DNA of 64,000 nucleotides from Cloeon dipterum (taxonomy: Eukaryota > Arthropoda > Insecta > Ephemeroptera > Baetidae): assembly GCF_949628265.1 (NCBI RefSeq), contig NC_088787.1:3958501-4022500 (forward strand). The letters are read 5' to 3'. The notes beneath the pieces were generated by a model. That model did not search any database. It was not told where the DNA came from and saw only the letters and a program-made list of their open reading frames with translations. Position 1 is the stretch's first letter; every line of letters starts with the position of its first letter. The position numbers and the translations under genes are program-made. Positions 1 to 11,635 of this stretch are shown piece after piece.

Positions 1-480
1 AAAAAGCAGTAAAAAACTGCATTCGAAGTAGTTTTTCTCGACAATTATTATTATGTAAATTCAAAAATGCACGCGCATCGTGCGGGTGGTCGCATTTTTT
101 GCTCTCCTCTCTCACTGCTCCTTTTCTTCGTCGCTGCGTACCCGCTTTACCCACCGCGACAAAATATTTTGTGATTGATGCATTTTGCTGTGCCCCGGCC
201 AAGCAGGGAAAACAGAACAAAGATGCACTGGCCTTTATTGAAGCAGCGAGGTGCGGCAGGAAAAAAGCCGACATCTGGTAAACAGGCTCGCTCACTTAAG
301 AGAATTATTTTTTTAATAGAGAATAACCTTCTAGTTTTGCGTCAAGTTCAAATGTTATGGAATTTTACTCGGTTATTATTTAGCCTTTTCGGTTCGGTGT
401 AAAATTTTAAAACGTTGTCTAACCAATGATGAAATAATTGTCAAAATTACTTAAAAGGTGTTTTTATTTTTACACTCGAG
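1..480. other. Non-coding stretch, no gene recognised
   Basis: Short open frames exist on the + strand (99-281, 175-402), but they overlap in different frames, resemble nothing elsewhere in the window and have no convincing splice context. I see no repeat shared with the zinc-finger units here. It is probably upstream intergenic or promoter DNA of the exon proposed at about 481-692. Confidence 0.4.
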
Positions 481-692
481 CAGCACAGAGAAAAAGGAGG
501 GAAGATTAATTTCATCATTCATCGCGACAGCGTTAGATTTATCACCCATCGCGCACAGAAAAGAGGTTTCTGGATTCTCCCCTAACTAAGAGCGAGGAGC
601 GTCGCAGTCGTGTTTTCGCCCTCGACCAGCTCGCTTCGTGTGTTTTTGTTCTCTCTGCCGCTGCCGCTGTCGCTGCACAAGCAACAAAAATG
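481..692 (+). other. Possible first exon ending in an isolated ATG before a splice donor
   Basis: A moderately GC-rich stretch with pyrimidine-rich runs and CTGCCG-type repeats leads to AACAAAAATG at about 683-692, followed at once by GTAAGA. This has the look of a 5' exon whose coding part is only the initiator ATG, spliced in phase 0. The small gene at 15.6 kb also has an ATG-only first exon (ATG then GTTAGT). I could not find matching downstream exons between 0.7 and 3 kb, so the partner gene is unknown and the call could be chance. Confidence 0.3.
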
Positions 693-1340
693 GTAAGAAT
701 AGTGTTTAGAACTCGCATTTGCGTTTTCTTCCTTCATTTCTCAATGCTAAAAATTTAAAAACAGTGGCAGCTAGTAATTTTATGGCGCGCATTTAGAATA
801 ACTAAGGGCCGCGCTTCTAATTAAAAATCAGCTGGTGCAAGAAGTGGTTTGCATAAAATGAATTTTGAAACTATCTCGCAATGATTATAATAGCTATCAT
901 TGCTAGTTCCCTCGTAAACGCAAATGAAAGCGTGCATTTTTGCATTGTTCATTCACTCCTTTTACAAAGCCAATACGCGCCCGCGGGCCTATAGGGGCCC
1001 CGCGGGGGCCCGCCGAGTAAATCACTTCCCAAAATGCCTAGGATCCTGGGTAAAAAAATCGCCAAATCCACTCTGATCGGCGCCAAACCCGGCTGATCGA
1101 TGCCGGGCGGCGCCAAATGAACAGCCAGATAGTCGGAATTAGCCTTGGGCCCATCCGAGAATTAATAAAAAATTTCATAAAAAGTTGCACTTTTTACAAC
1201 GATATTTGGCAATTGGAGGGTGGATGGGGCGGGCGGGGGTGGCGAGGGTGCCTGTCTTACGCAGAATTTAATCACGAGTCTGGCGAACATTGGATCATGC
1301 GACCAACAGGAGCCGAGCTATTAATTTTTGAAGTTGAAAA
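693..1340. other. Intergenic DNA with GC-rich palindromes
   Basis: Mostly AT-rich non-coding sequence. The exception is about 975-1120, where GC content rises abruptly and self-complementary blocks occur (listed separately). The + frame 1117-1359 has low-complexity Gly/Trp-rich content and no splice or homology support. Confidence 0.4.
975..1120. repeat. GC-rich nested inverted repeats
   Basis: Two self-complementary blocks sit side by side. Around 978-1015, GCCCGCGGGC and GGGGCCCCGCGGGGGCCC can fold on themselves. Around 1077-1118, GGCGCC..CCCGGC is followed, after TGATCGAT, by GCCGGGCGGCGCC, which makes a near-perfect hairpin. The composition differs sharply from the AT-rich surroundings. 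It could be a remnant of a foldback element or a structured regulatory site. No coding content was seen. Confidence 0.55.
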
Positions 1341-1800
1341 AACGCGTCAGGGTAAATAAAAAGGATTTTCAGGTAGAAACTTTAATAAATCAATCGATTG
1401 TAAAATAATTGTATTGATTGAAATTTATAATTTGTGAAAAAATTGTACTTTTGGATTTGTTACCTCAAATTGATATTCCTGGCTTAAAAAATCGTTTGTG
1501 TTGTTGGTAAATAATGCTCTTGATAAGCAGTGATGGTGAAGGCAATTAGTGACATCATTTCTCCATTTTAAACAGAACGGCGAGTCGAGAAACTGGTATA
1601 ATATGACACGACGCTTGACGGTTGTCATTAATGAATTAATGCAGTGTTTGTCAGGTTCACCAGGTGGTTTACAGGGTAAACAAAACGGAGAAGGAATCGC
1701 AGGAAGAAACTTCAGAAATTCGATCGATTTGAAAGAGCAGAATTTAAAAACGAAGCTAATAATTGTGAATTTATAATATTTTGTGAAATTCCTGTCATAA
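1340..1800 (-). repeat. Two decayed copies of the zinc-finger-gene 5' region, reverse orientation
   Basis: Read on the minus strand, about 1340-1650 matches the 5' flank seen upstream of the zinc-finger genes at 7.3 kb (minus) and 46.4 kb (plus). Shared landmarks are the block around GACGCGCCATT, the 'AACAAATCC..CAAAAGTACAAT' type stretch and the run ending in AAACTTTAATAAATCAATCGATTG. A second, shorter match to the block just before the start codon (complement of CTCCTT..TTTACCCTG) lies at about 1655-1760. No ZAD coding exon follows in either copy. These look like relics of lost family members or broken duplications. Confidence 0.6.
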
Positions 1801-3086
1801 ATTATATATTTGTTTTATATATCATGTGTTATAGGTTTTTAAACTTTCAACTCCAGGTAAATTTCCGATTGAAAATATAGTGGAAAGATGTTTAAAATCA
1901 GTTGTACTGCATTCTCTTTTCTTCCTGTGGAACTCAATGGCACGTCTCGGGAAACGGAAACGATGCGCCACAACGGTTGCCATTGCGGTTAAAGTGCTCC
2001 CATTTCGCAAATCTCACTTAGGCTCTATTGTCTTAAATGAATTTTATTGCAATTTTTTATTTACAAAAGTAGAGTGCATCCGCGGCCTAAAATACTCTGC
2101 TTCAGATACATTCCTCCTGCTACATATTATAAGCAAAATATATAATAAACTACGGTTTAGTTTAAAATACGGTCGCTGCTTCCTCCTAAAAAATCGGTGC
2201 ATTGTTAATTATGCAATTAAAAATTTGCAGTAATAATTCCGATTTGAAGATAACAAAATCATTAGCAGAAATGATATATATAATTCTTAAATAAATTATA
2301 ATTCAAAAGCAAGTTTTTGTCTATTGAAATTAAATAAAAATCAGACAGGGTAGATTTACCCTGACTGAAGCTATCGATCGATCGATAATACTCTGTAACC
2401 GATATTTTAATGAATCGATTTGGCGTAGTTCAGGGTGTAAGAGAGGGGGTAAATTCAGTGTTAACAGCTGTTTTCTGGCCGAGTGTGAACTGGGGACGTC
2501 GGACGAGATGAAATTCGAAGACGGACCACCGGCGCAAGCAGTCGAGTCCTCTTCTCTCTCGCCCCTCTCGCAGCTCTGATTGTAGCAGACCGGCACCCAA
2601 TAAACATAAATAAGGTAAAATCACTGTTTCTATTCTCGCACCCCTCCCTGAAATGAAGCCGTAGAAAAGAAAGAGAGAAACTATATTTTACGAGATAAAT
2701 ATATAGCCAATAATTACAATGGGTAAACACGTAACTACAAAGGAACCCGGGGGTGATTGCCGGCCGGGAGCCCCACAAACCAAATTCTCACAGATTTATT
2801 TGAATTATATATAAATCCCACACTATTAGGAAAAATAATCAATTAAATTGGTTTAACTAACATCATTATAGAGAAATCTTCCCAATAATATCAGTGAGAA
2901 AAATTGTTTCTCGATTTGGTCTAAATTCTTATAATGCCCCAGCACAATTTAAATTCATTGAATGTTTAAAACTTTGGTGAAAAATATCCCGAATCCTCTA
3001 AATTAGAAAGCGCATTCTTTGAGCAGTTCAACGACCCTTCTTCTTCTCCTTACAATTCTCATTGCTTCAAAGGTTCTCGCTCGGAA
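1800..3086. other. Intergenic region upstream of the first zinc-finger gene
   Basis: No supportable gene. Several short frames on both strands (for example 1880-2233 + and 2330-2778 -) overlap each other and lack family resemblance. A palindromic ATCGATCGATCGAT run lies at about 2375-2390. A stretch at about 2450-2620 (GTGTTAACAGCTGTT, ending in AATAAACATAAATAAGGTAAAA) could be a promoter with a non-coding exon, but this is weak. The last 100 bases are presumably promoter and 5' leader of the gene starting at 3087. Confidence 0.35.
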
Positions 3087-4727
3087 ATGTCGTCCGCGAG
3101 GCCACTCTGCGTTTTGTGCGAGCGTCCGACAGCGGACGGCGCTGTCCGGGCTGTCCACGTGGACAAGGAAAAGCTGCAGATTTGGTTCTTGAACGTCTGC
3201 GGCTACGAATTGGCAGAGGAAATCGAGGATGAAGATCTGATTTGCTACTTTTGCATTTGGCACGCTGAGTGAGTCTATTTAAAAATAATTTTTATTGTTT
3301 GTTGCTACTCTTTTTATAAAAAGGTTTCTGGCCAAACATGGCTTGGATTTTGGAACCGATTCTTGGTGGCCTCAGGATTTGGATTATTTGGACGACGCGG
3401 CAAAAGAGCTGCGGAAATGTTATTTTGGTAAAATTAAATAAAAATGCGTTAAATAAAGAACATTTACATCACTTTTATTGCTTTTGTAGATGGAAAAATT
3501 GAGCAGAGCTGGGTTCAGTTGGAAGAAATTGATGAGACGGAGAGTGAAGAAGAAGAAGAAACTTTATCAGAATCTGGAACTGAGCAAAGGAAGAGCAAAT
3601 GTTTCTACTGCAAGAAGTCATACAGATATAGTCGAGACTTGGGAAGACACGTAAAGAACGCGCATAAAAATGCCATCAAGTGTGAAAAACGAAAATGTGT
3701 CACCTATTTTCACACAATTGAGGAAAAATCTGAGCACGTCAAGAATTTCCACGAGATTTCAACAGAAAGAAAAATTATTCCGTGCTGTTTTTGTGAGAAG
3801 AAATTCCTTTACAATAGTCACTTCCATAAGCATGTGCGTCGAGTTCACACTGAATATCCAGTGAAATGCACTCTCCTTGGTTGCCTATTTTATTTCAAAA
3901 CTGTTGATGAAATGAAATCTCACTTTGAAATAACTCACAAGGAGAAAGATGAGGCCAAAGTCCACGAATGCCATTATTGCGGGTATAGAGCAAAGCTAAA
4001 AAGAGATTTGGAAAGACACATTGCTGCAAAGCATTTGCCTAAGATAATCAAGTGTGAAAAGTGCAACAGATCTTTCTCTTCGATGAAATTGCTGAAGATT
4101 CATGTCCGTCAGTATCATCCGTTCAAAATTTGCTTTATATGTGATGAAAAAGTTACTTTGCAAAGATTCAGTCTCCACCTGAAAAAGCAGAAATGCCAAC
4201 GCTGCAAAAACAACTTTTACTGCTCAGGGTTATATCAAACGCACTGGAAAACATGCAAAGAAACTCAGTTTAAGTGTGAGAAATGCGCAAAAACGTTCCA
4301 AATGCTTTCACTGCTGAATTACCATGTGAGAAGATCACACAGAAACAACTCCTGGCGTGGTTTGCAATACAAGAATCTCGACTTCAAATGCAGACCATGC
4401 AAGCGGTACTACAAAAGTGCTCGAACCTTGAAAATTCACCTGAAATCCAAACACAGCGCAGCTAATTTGAAGCAATGCGCACACTGTCCCAAAAGCTTTT
4501 CTTATCTCTACTCATTGAAACGTCATTTGGCGACGAAACACAATTTGATTGAGAGTCAGTTTGAATGTGATTTCTGTAAGAAAAAATTTGTCTGGAGAGA
4601 TCATCTTTTAAAGCATGTTAAATTTTCCCATTTGAATCGTGCCCGTGGAAAGTGCAGTTTTTGCGGCAAGGAAATGCTCATCAGTAACATGGAAACACAC
4701 CTCCTTAATGTTCACGATACACAATAA
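3087..4727 (+). CDS. ZAD-C2H2 zinc-finger protein, copy 1 (A/H subfamily)
   Basis: Predicted nuclear DNA-binding protein of 507 aa in three exons: 3087-3268, 3324-3427 and 3490-4727. Phases agree (GA|G, then G|AT) and donors GTGAGT and GTAAAA are good. Residues 1-95 resemble a ZAD dimerisation domain: C8-x2-C11 and C53-x2-C56, then a WWPxDLxYLDD helix encoded by exon 2. An acidic Glu/Ser linker follows, then about 13 zinc-finger modules. Most are C-x2-C-x12-H-x4-H, and modules 2 and 4 have a C-x4-C spacing. Here finger 1 is full length (x12), unlike most paralogues. The start MSSARPLCVLC is shared only with the copy at 54.5-56.1 kb, as is the acidic linker. ZAD-C2H2 proteins typically act as sequence-specific regulators or architectural factors. 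The target is unknown. Confidence 0.88.
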
Positions 4728-4802
4728 GCCACTTTCGGTTGCACTGCGTTCAAAAATGTACTCACTGAAATTTAATTTGAATTCTATTTTGTAATTGCTT
4801 TG

Positions 4803-4809
4803 AAATAAA
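4803..4809 (+). terminator. Poly(A) signal of zinc-finger copy 1
   Basis: GAAATAAAAATG lies about 75 nt past the stop codon and supplies an AATAAA hexamer. Most other copies have a similar signal a few hundred bases past the stop. Confidence 0.5.
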
Positions 4810-5104
4810 AATGTTCGGTAAATGATTTACTGTGTTTGGCATGCTTCATCTTTCATATCACCAAAATTGTTGACAAAATATATGCAACCGGCTCAACACA
4901 AGCGCAATTCAAGTGGCATAACCAGATAACAGTTGCAGCGTCTTTAATTTGAGCTAGAAAGTGTAAAATTTCTTAAAAAATATTACATATATAATTTTTG
5001 GAAAGTGTTTGAGTCCGTTAAGTGAGTCACAATTAATTTTATTTTTAATTTTTGTGCAACATTCCCACTCTCTGATTGTATCATTCATTCAATTATTCAT
5101 TGGT

Positions 5105-5240
5105 GTTTGATGGCGCTGTTGGCCTTCTCCCTCCTCCCCCACCTCCAGTTCATTCGTTGTTGATGACGTCACTCGAGCCGCGTGCCACTTTTGTTGCGGG
5201 CTGCATAAGCTGCACGATCTGAAGGCAGCAATCTGCACCG
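5105..5240 (-). repeat. Recurrent TGACGTCA-containing element, copy 1 (reverse)
   Basis: On the minus strand it reads GCAGCTTATGCAGCCCGCAAC, then AAAGTGGCACGCGGCTCGAG, TGACGTCA, a GGAGG-rich stretch and ACAGCGCCATC. The same order occurs in ten other places on the + strand. Its orientation matches the minus-strand zinc-finger gene at 5.6-7.3 kb, and it lies about 380 nt past that gene's stop. The palindrome TGACGTCA is a classical bZIP (CRE-type) binding sequence. Its function here is unknown. Confidence 0.75.
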
Positions 5241-5613
5241 ATAATAGTTCGTCAATTTTGAAAATGTAGAGTGCATTTCATCAAGAAAAATTATCTTTTT
5301 TGATATCAAAAATTTTATTAGAGATTGAAGTTACAAATGTCGTAGAAAGCAAAAATTGCGATTGATGATCGATTTAAAAAATGGATACAAAGAAAACATA
5401 GTTGAAGAAGTGAACAAAACTTTTCTTTTACATCCCTTGCTCTAAAGTGCTAATCTGCTTAAATGTGTGAGGCAAACAAATAATATCAAACGGAAGGAGA
5501 AAATTATAAATGGCAGTCGTGCGAAACAAGTTTAGCCAATTATATAGTACTGTTGTTTCTGTGGTTCTATAAGTTGGCAGAAATTTTCTAGAGCCTTTTA
5601 ATAAAGGTCACAG

Positions 5614-7294
5614 TTAAGGATTGTCTATGTCATGAATTTCCAGCAAATGTCTTTTCAAACTTTGGCGCACCATTGATTTTCCGCACACCTTGCACGCTTC
5701 CAGAATTTTGTTTTTCAAATGTGTTCGTCTTTTATGGTAAGCCAACAAATACGAGGAAACGAATTTCTTTCCACACTGGTCACATTCAAATTTGCGTTCA
5801 ATAAAAAAGTGCGTCATGGCCAAGTGGTTTTTCAAACGTACAAAATCAGGAAAGCTTTTGGGAGAGTGCGCGCAGTGCTTTAAATTCAGTTTCTTGTGAA
5901 AGTGATTCAAGTGGATTTTCAGGAGATTTTCACTTTTGTAGTACCTTTTGCACGGCTTGCACTTGAATCCAAGATTTTTGTGCTGAAAACCAAGCCAGGA
6001 ATCGTTTTTGTGTTTCAATTTCAAGTGGTATTTCAGTTGAAATAGTAAGTGAAAAGTCTTTGGACATTTTTGACATTTGAAAAGAGTTTGTTTGCATGTC
6101 TTCAAGTGCGATTGATACAAACCTGAGCATTCAAATTCTTCCTTGCAGCGCTTGCAGTTCTTTCTTTTCAAATGGTGACTCATGTCTCCGACAGCAACAT
6201 CTGAATTACAAATTGAGCACACCCGAGACTTATGATTTTGTCTTACATGTATTGCCAAAATCTGTCTGGAAGAAAATTTTTTTCGGCATTTGTCACACTC
6301 GACCGTTTTTGGAAAATGCCAACGAGAAATGTGAAGCGACAATTCCCATTTAGATTTAGATTTGAACTCGCAATGGTGGCATTTTAAGACTTTTGCCTCG
6401 TCTTCTTCCTTGTGAACAGCATCAAAGTGGACAATCATTTCTGGTTTCGATTTGAAATAACAGAAGCAACCAAAGAATTGGCATCTAACGCGAAACTCGG
6501 TATGAACACGACGAATATGCTCTCTAATGCTAACAGACCGTCGAAACTCTTTCTCGCAAAATGTGCACTTGATCAATTTCTTTGCTTTGGACTTTTCATG
6601 CACTTGCTTGGTGTGTTTCTCCTTTTCCTCGACAGTGTGGAAATATGTGACACAGTTCTTATATTCACACCTGATGGCGTTCTCGTGCATTTTTCTCATG
6701 TGTCTACTAATGTTTGCGACCATTTTTTCACAGTAAAAACATTTCCTCCTGCTCTTTCTACCGTCAGTCTTTGCCTCGTTCTCTCCATTTTCTTTGGTCT
6801 CAATTTTTGGCAGCTCAATCGTCTCCAGCTGCACCCAGCACTGCTCTGCTTTTCCTTCTGCAATGAAACCATAATTTTTTTTTAAATTAGGCATATTGAT
6901 TCATGAAAAAAAAACATTAAAACATTATTGTTCTATGCATTTAAATACAAGAAAAAATTTACCAAAATATATTTTGCGTAATTCCTTTAGGGTGCCGTCC
7001 AGCTGCAAATTTGTTGGCCACCAAGCAAGATTATCAAATTCAGGTAGTTGTCTGGCCAGAAACCTGGCGAAAATGTTAATTTGGGGAAACATAATCGCAT
7101 TTCAAAACTCACTCAGCGTGCAAGATGCAGAAACTGCAAATCAGATCTTCATCCTCGATTTCCTCTGCGAATTCATGGCCGCAGACGTTCAAGAACCAAG
7201 TCTGCAGCTTCTCCTTGTCCACGTGGACAGCCTGGACAGCGCCGTCCGCCGTCGGACGCTCGCAAACGCGGCAGAGCGGCTTCACCAGCGGCAT
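5614..7294 (-). CDS. ZAD-C2H2 zinc-finger protein, copy 2
   Basis: Three exons on the minus strand: 7294-7113, 7063-6963 and 6857-5614, giving about 508 aa. The start is the ATG of MPLVKPLCRVC, the start used by all non-A/H copies and preceded by the conserved CGAGTTGCCGTG. Exon 2 is 101 nt rather than 104, so one residue is missing from the second half of the ZAD. It encodes an AWWPTNLQLD helix that diverges from the usual WWPxDLxYLDD. Finger 1 has only nine residues between the second Cys and first His. One module (CAHSPKSF) has Ser in place of the second cysteine, so that finger probably cannot bind zinc. The rest of the finger array is intact. It faces copy 1 tail to tail. Confidence 0.85.
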
Positions 7295-7670
7295 CACGGC
7301 AACTCGAAGTGGCGCGAATGAGATCGAAACAGCTGCAGTTCGTCAGGGTAGTCAGGTCGAATATATAGGGCAAACAAAAAGGAGAAGGAATCGCAGGAAG
7401 AAACTTTAACAAATCAGTCGACTGTAAAATAATTGTATAAAGATTAAAATTTATAATTTGTGAAAAATATTGATCTTTTGGATTCGTTACCTTAAATTGA
7501 TATTCCTGGCTTAAAAAAATTGTTTGTACTGTCGGTGTTTTTAAACTCCTGATAAGCAGCAAGGGCGAAGGCAAATAGTGCCGTCATTTCTCCATTTGAA
7601 ACAGAATGGCGCGTCGAGAAACTGCTATAATACGACACGATTTGTGACGGCCGTCATTAATTAATTAAAA
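7295..7670 (-). promoter_or_regulatory. Conserved 5' flank of zinc-finger copy 2
   Basis: In gene orientation it holds, in order, the GACGCGCCATTCTG block, a spacer, CTCCTTTTTGTTTGCCCT, and the CAGCTGTTTCGATCTCATT/CGCGCCACTTCGAG leader directly before the ATG. The same series precedes most other copies (for example 46.08-46.41 kb). Conservation outside coding sequence fits a promoter plus 5' UTR copied with each gene. No TATA box was assigned. Confidence 0.55.
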
Positions 7671-8140
7671 ATGTGATCCTCCAAGTCCAGCAAATTTCAC
7701 TTCTAAGGGAGTCCTCCTTTTTACTGCATTATATTTATGAACACTTTTTGTGATTAACCAATGAGCCATGAATTGTTAAAATTCGATATTTGTTTAAGTA
7801 GCCTTGTCTTCAATTTACGGTCTAGTAAAATGTTTATTTAAACTTTTTTTATAATCTTTAAATCTAATTTTCAATCAATCACAATGATTTTTCGTTAACT
7901 AAACAAATAGATTTGTTTATTTCTGTAATACAAATAAAGGAAATTAAATTAAATTAAATCTGAACCATATAATGTGCATTTTAGCAACTTTGGGCATGCA
8001 AATCACCATGTGTTTTTAGCATGAAAAAATTAAATTTTAATCCCACATATTTTTTTTAATTTTAAATAATTTCTGAAAACATCTTTTACGAATATTTATT
8101 CAATGCTACAGAGGTTAAAGTACATATTTATCAGTATTAT
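7671..8140. other. Intergenic region
   Basis: AT-rich DNA without a gene. Part of it (about 7690-7960) is an inverted, diverged match to flanking DNA upstream of other zinc-finger copies (33.6-33.96 and 45.7-46.0 kb), so it belongs to the duplicated unit. The complement of a poly(A) signal for the following minus-strand gene may lie at its right-hand end. Confidence 0.45.
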
Positions 8141-10248
8141 TTATTTGATGGATGGAAACAATGGCAAATCAATCCTTTCAGCGTATTTGTAACATTTTTC
8201 ATAGAACTCAACATAATTTTCAAGGTGCATTTTGGTTAATGCGCGTAAATATTGCGAGTTTGATAAGCCCCTGGACAAAAATAGAGGTGTTTCAAACACA
8301 ACAAGTTTCGGCAGGTAGGCCAAAGCGTTTTTTGTCAGTTCACTCCATGCGTGGAAAAAGTCATCAATGTAAAAGTAAACCGTAGGATACGAAATGCATC
8401 TGAAAGCTTGAAGATTCTTGAGGACCCGCTTGTTCTTTATCAGGGTCGACAGCTCCTTCAGGTCTTCTAATTTAAATGTCATGTTTTGTATGTCGACATG
8501 TTCCAGTTTCGGTGACAAAAGCACATCAGTCAGTCTAAACCTTCCAGACCTAAGTATTTTTAAAAAAATGAATTTAAATTAAATTTATAAATTTCCAAAC
8601 TATCCACTCACCGAATTACGTTTTTTATTTTAAAGAACTTTAAATTATTGTTGCAATTCAAAGGAGTAGAGACAACCAGCTTTACTCCAACCAAAATAAG
8701 AGTCTCCAGCTTGGGACAAAGCTTGAAAATGGTCCCGAGCGCATATTCTAGTCCATTATAAGAATTAACCAGACAAAACGTGTGCAGGTTCTCTCCGTAA
8801 ACTTTCAAAAATCTATCCGTGGTTGAAGCATAATGACAATTCTGCAGGATTAGAGATTCAACCTTTGAAAATCGGCATAGGGGGGCCAATGTCGACTCTT
8901 CATTGTTGAAACAACTTATCTGAATAAGCAGAAAAAATAAGCCAATTAATTTTCTGATACTTGCAGTGCGATTTTAATGCCAATCTTTGCTGCTTTTGTT
9001 AATTATTGGTAAATACACGATCAGATTAGATAAATAGGAAAAATGTTACCATCAGATGAGTGACGTTAGGAAAGCATTCCACATGTTTGGCGTTCAAGCA
9101 TCCCGAGTAGATGCACAAGTGACGCAAGGAATACGATACTGTTTTTAGTGCGTACATTGCGATTGGGAAGAAAGTGAAAAAATTGTCAGCATATTTGTCC
9201 ACGGTGGCCGAATTCTGAACTGCTTCCACAAGCGGCAGGTGTTGCAAGCAAAGTCTTGTAATTACGACCTGGCTCTTAAATGACACTGATTTATTATCCG
9301 AATATGCCCTGAACAGAAATGATTTCAGGTTGGAAAAGCTCTGGATAAAATCCTCAACGCCGTTTTTAGTTTGCAATTCCAATTCTTCGTTTTCGTCGAC
9401 GTTCAGATCGACGTTGACATAGTTAAGACCTTTTAACTTTCTGCAGATGGTCTTCAAGTCCGAGTATCTAATGCTGTAGCCACGAAATTGGAGTGTTTTC
9501 AGCTTTTCCATTCCAGCGATCGCCAGCACTGCGTTTCTGTTGAAAATATTGCTTTTGTTACAATGGTCGTCGTTTCCACCAACAGCAGAGCTATCAGCAT
9601 CAGGCACTGCTTGAATTGCGAGTGTTTCGATGTTAGGGGCCCGTGCTCCAATTAGTTCCAAAGTAGCACAGTAAAAATAATTAACCATTTTGCAAGCCGA
9701 TCCGTATCAGCAAAGGGCTTTTAACTATTTACCTCTGTAACTTCTACCAGTTGATTCTCAGTAGCAGGGCAAAAAGACATGAGATTGTTCAAATCTATTT
9801 TTCTAGTCCTCGAATTCAGCAACTGAGCAACTCTGTTTTTCATTTTGGCGAATTCCTTTCTGTCTCCAAAACTGTTGCTGCATTTCCGACTCAGAACTCT
9901 CTTCAAAATTTCCTCGATTAGAGATTGAGCTGCACTTGTAACCATTAAAATCAACACTAAATATTTTTAATTTCGTGACTCACGCAATTTTAAAAAGATT
10001 TTCGACGTTTCATCACTATTTTTGCCGAAACATTTTTGTAGAACTGGTTGCGCTGAAAAGGAAAGTCATACATAGAAAAACAAAATATGCAAGATTTTGG
10101 ACTCACCAAACTGCTTGTTACCACTGGGATGAGATATGAAGGAATCTACGTTTGTTACGACCTTTTCTACTAAAATGTCAAACAAACTCTGTTCCTGCAG
10201 ATTATGCAGTCGAATTTGCGCCAGTTGCAATCGATCATCGGATTTCAT
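8141..10248 (-). CDS. LRR-like protein, paralogue 1 (possible lost splice acceptor)
   Basis: Exons on the minus strand: 10248-10107, 10052-9984, 9929-9733, about 9664-9050, 8919-8612 and 8549-8141, or about 579 aa if spliced so. The C-terminal two thirds has irregular leucine-rich repeats (xxLxxLxLxxN-type strands), as in F-box/LRR-like proteins. No clear F-box was seen. It aligns exon by exon with the gene at 11.6-14.0 kb, including a shared LxxLxSFCP motif near residue 125. Oddity: by phase and paralogue alignment, exon 4 should start at about 9664, but there is no AG there (the sequence reads TTTTTACTGTGCT). The gene may use a non-standard site or be a pseudogene. The role is probably substrate or ligand recognition, with the partner unknown. 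Confidence 0.7.
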
Positions 10249-11635
10249 GGCAGGTTGCGTATATTGTTGAAAATATATATTTCAAGTTAAAGATTGGAAC
10301 AATCCAAGTATGCAGCTAGTCTGGTCCGAGGGAATAGTTAATATGGCTTAGAGCGCTTAAAATACAGTCATATATATGCATCAATTATCCTTTCGTCAAA
10401 TATTAAACCATTTATTTTTAGTTCAATGTAATTTAAGTATGGAATAATAATTCGTTGATGTTTAATAGCAAAGTCAATCAATAAATGATTATAATGTTAC
10501 TTCAATCCAAGAAATATTTCTTTTTGTATTGTTTTTAAATGTTTTATACATACAAATATATTTCATGATTATCTTATCAACCAGGCGACCGATTTAGAAC
10601 AACCCAAAAACATTTTATTACGTATCCTTTAATTTATTTGTTCAAATTTAAATGAATTCATTCTTATATATTTCAAAGTCTTTTATTTATTCAGAAGAAG
10701 TCAATATATACATTATTCACAATTTTCTTTTATAGTTTTGTTATGAAATTAATATAGGTTAAGAAAATGGATGCAATTGCAAGTTAATCCTTTCAACGTA
10801 TTCACCTAGGTTTTGATAGATCGATACTTATTTTTTTTATTCCGACAAAACGGGATATAGATGTAATTCTTACATAATAAAATAAAGGTAAGCTGTAGGC
10901 TTTTCTACTTTCACAAAAATTTTGTTTTACATCCTCTGAAACGCTCGACCTGAGTCATTTTTTGCAATTGAAACATCTTTATTGGATTGATTTTAGACCC
11001 GTGAGTTGCCATTTACTAAATTTTATTCTTAAATTCAAATTTATTTAGTTTAAATTTCATTCCCCCCCCCCCCCCTACAACATCCTAAATGGCAGCAATA
11101 CTTATATCAGAGCGGTGTCGGTTCTAAAAGATAATAAAGTATTGATTAAAAAAATAATTGGCGCTATTTGTTCTCGCTTTATTTTTAATATGCTATGCAC
11201 TAACTCCTAATTCGCTGTTTTTAAAACCTTTGATTGAAATCAAATTCCGATGTGTTTGGGCTATTAAAAAGAGGCCAAATTAATAGCAAAATTATTCTGA
11301 AAAGAATAATCAATTCCTTTTCATGTGACAAGTAGGCCAAAGTAAAAAATCAAAGATTATTAATATTTTGTTAATACATTTAATGCACGTTTGCCGCCTC
11401 TGCAGCCCTTAAATTTCTCCCTGACGAGTGCTGCTGCCACCTGATAAAGTGAAGGGAGAGATCTTTCCCTCTCCTTCCACAGCTGCGTCAACGACAGAAG
11501 CAAACGCGAAATCACTCCTGCAGTGCAATATCCTTTCTTCAAAATTTTCCATAAATTTGGTCCAACCGCGCGCTTTGTGGTTGTGGAAAAGGCCGTTTTA
11601 AGCAGATATATCTAAGCTACTGTTGCAGGGCTACC
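10249..11635. other. Intergenic region between divergent LRR-like genes
   Basis: The two LRR-like genes are head to head across this 1.4 kb. It is AT-rich with many ATTTA/TTTAAA runs and a run of 14-16 C residues at about 11060-11075. The minus-strand frame at 11360-11542 lacks any support. A stretch at about 11375-11620 is less AT-rich and probably holds the promoter and 5' UTR of the gene starting at 11636. Confidence 0.45.

Noticed and set aside
99..402. Two overlapping short + frames
   Set aside because: They overlap in different frames, have no splice context and no resemblance to anything else in the window.
11060..11075. Run of C residues as a possible regulatory element
   Set aside because: A single homopolymer, possibly a length artefact, with no conserved partner.
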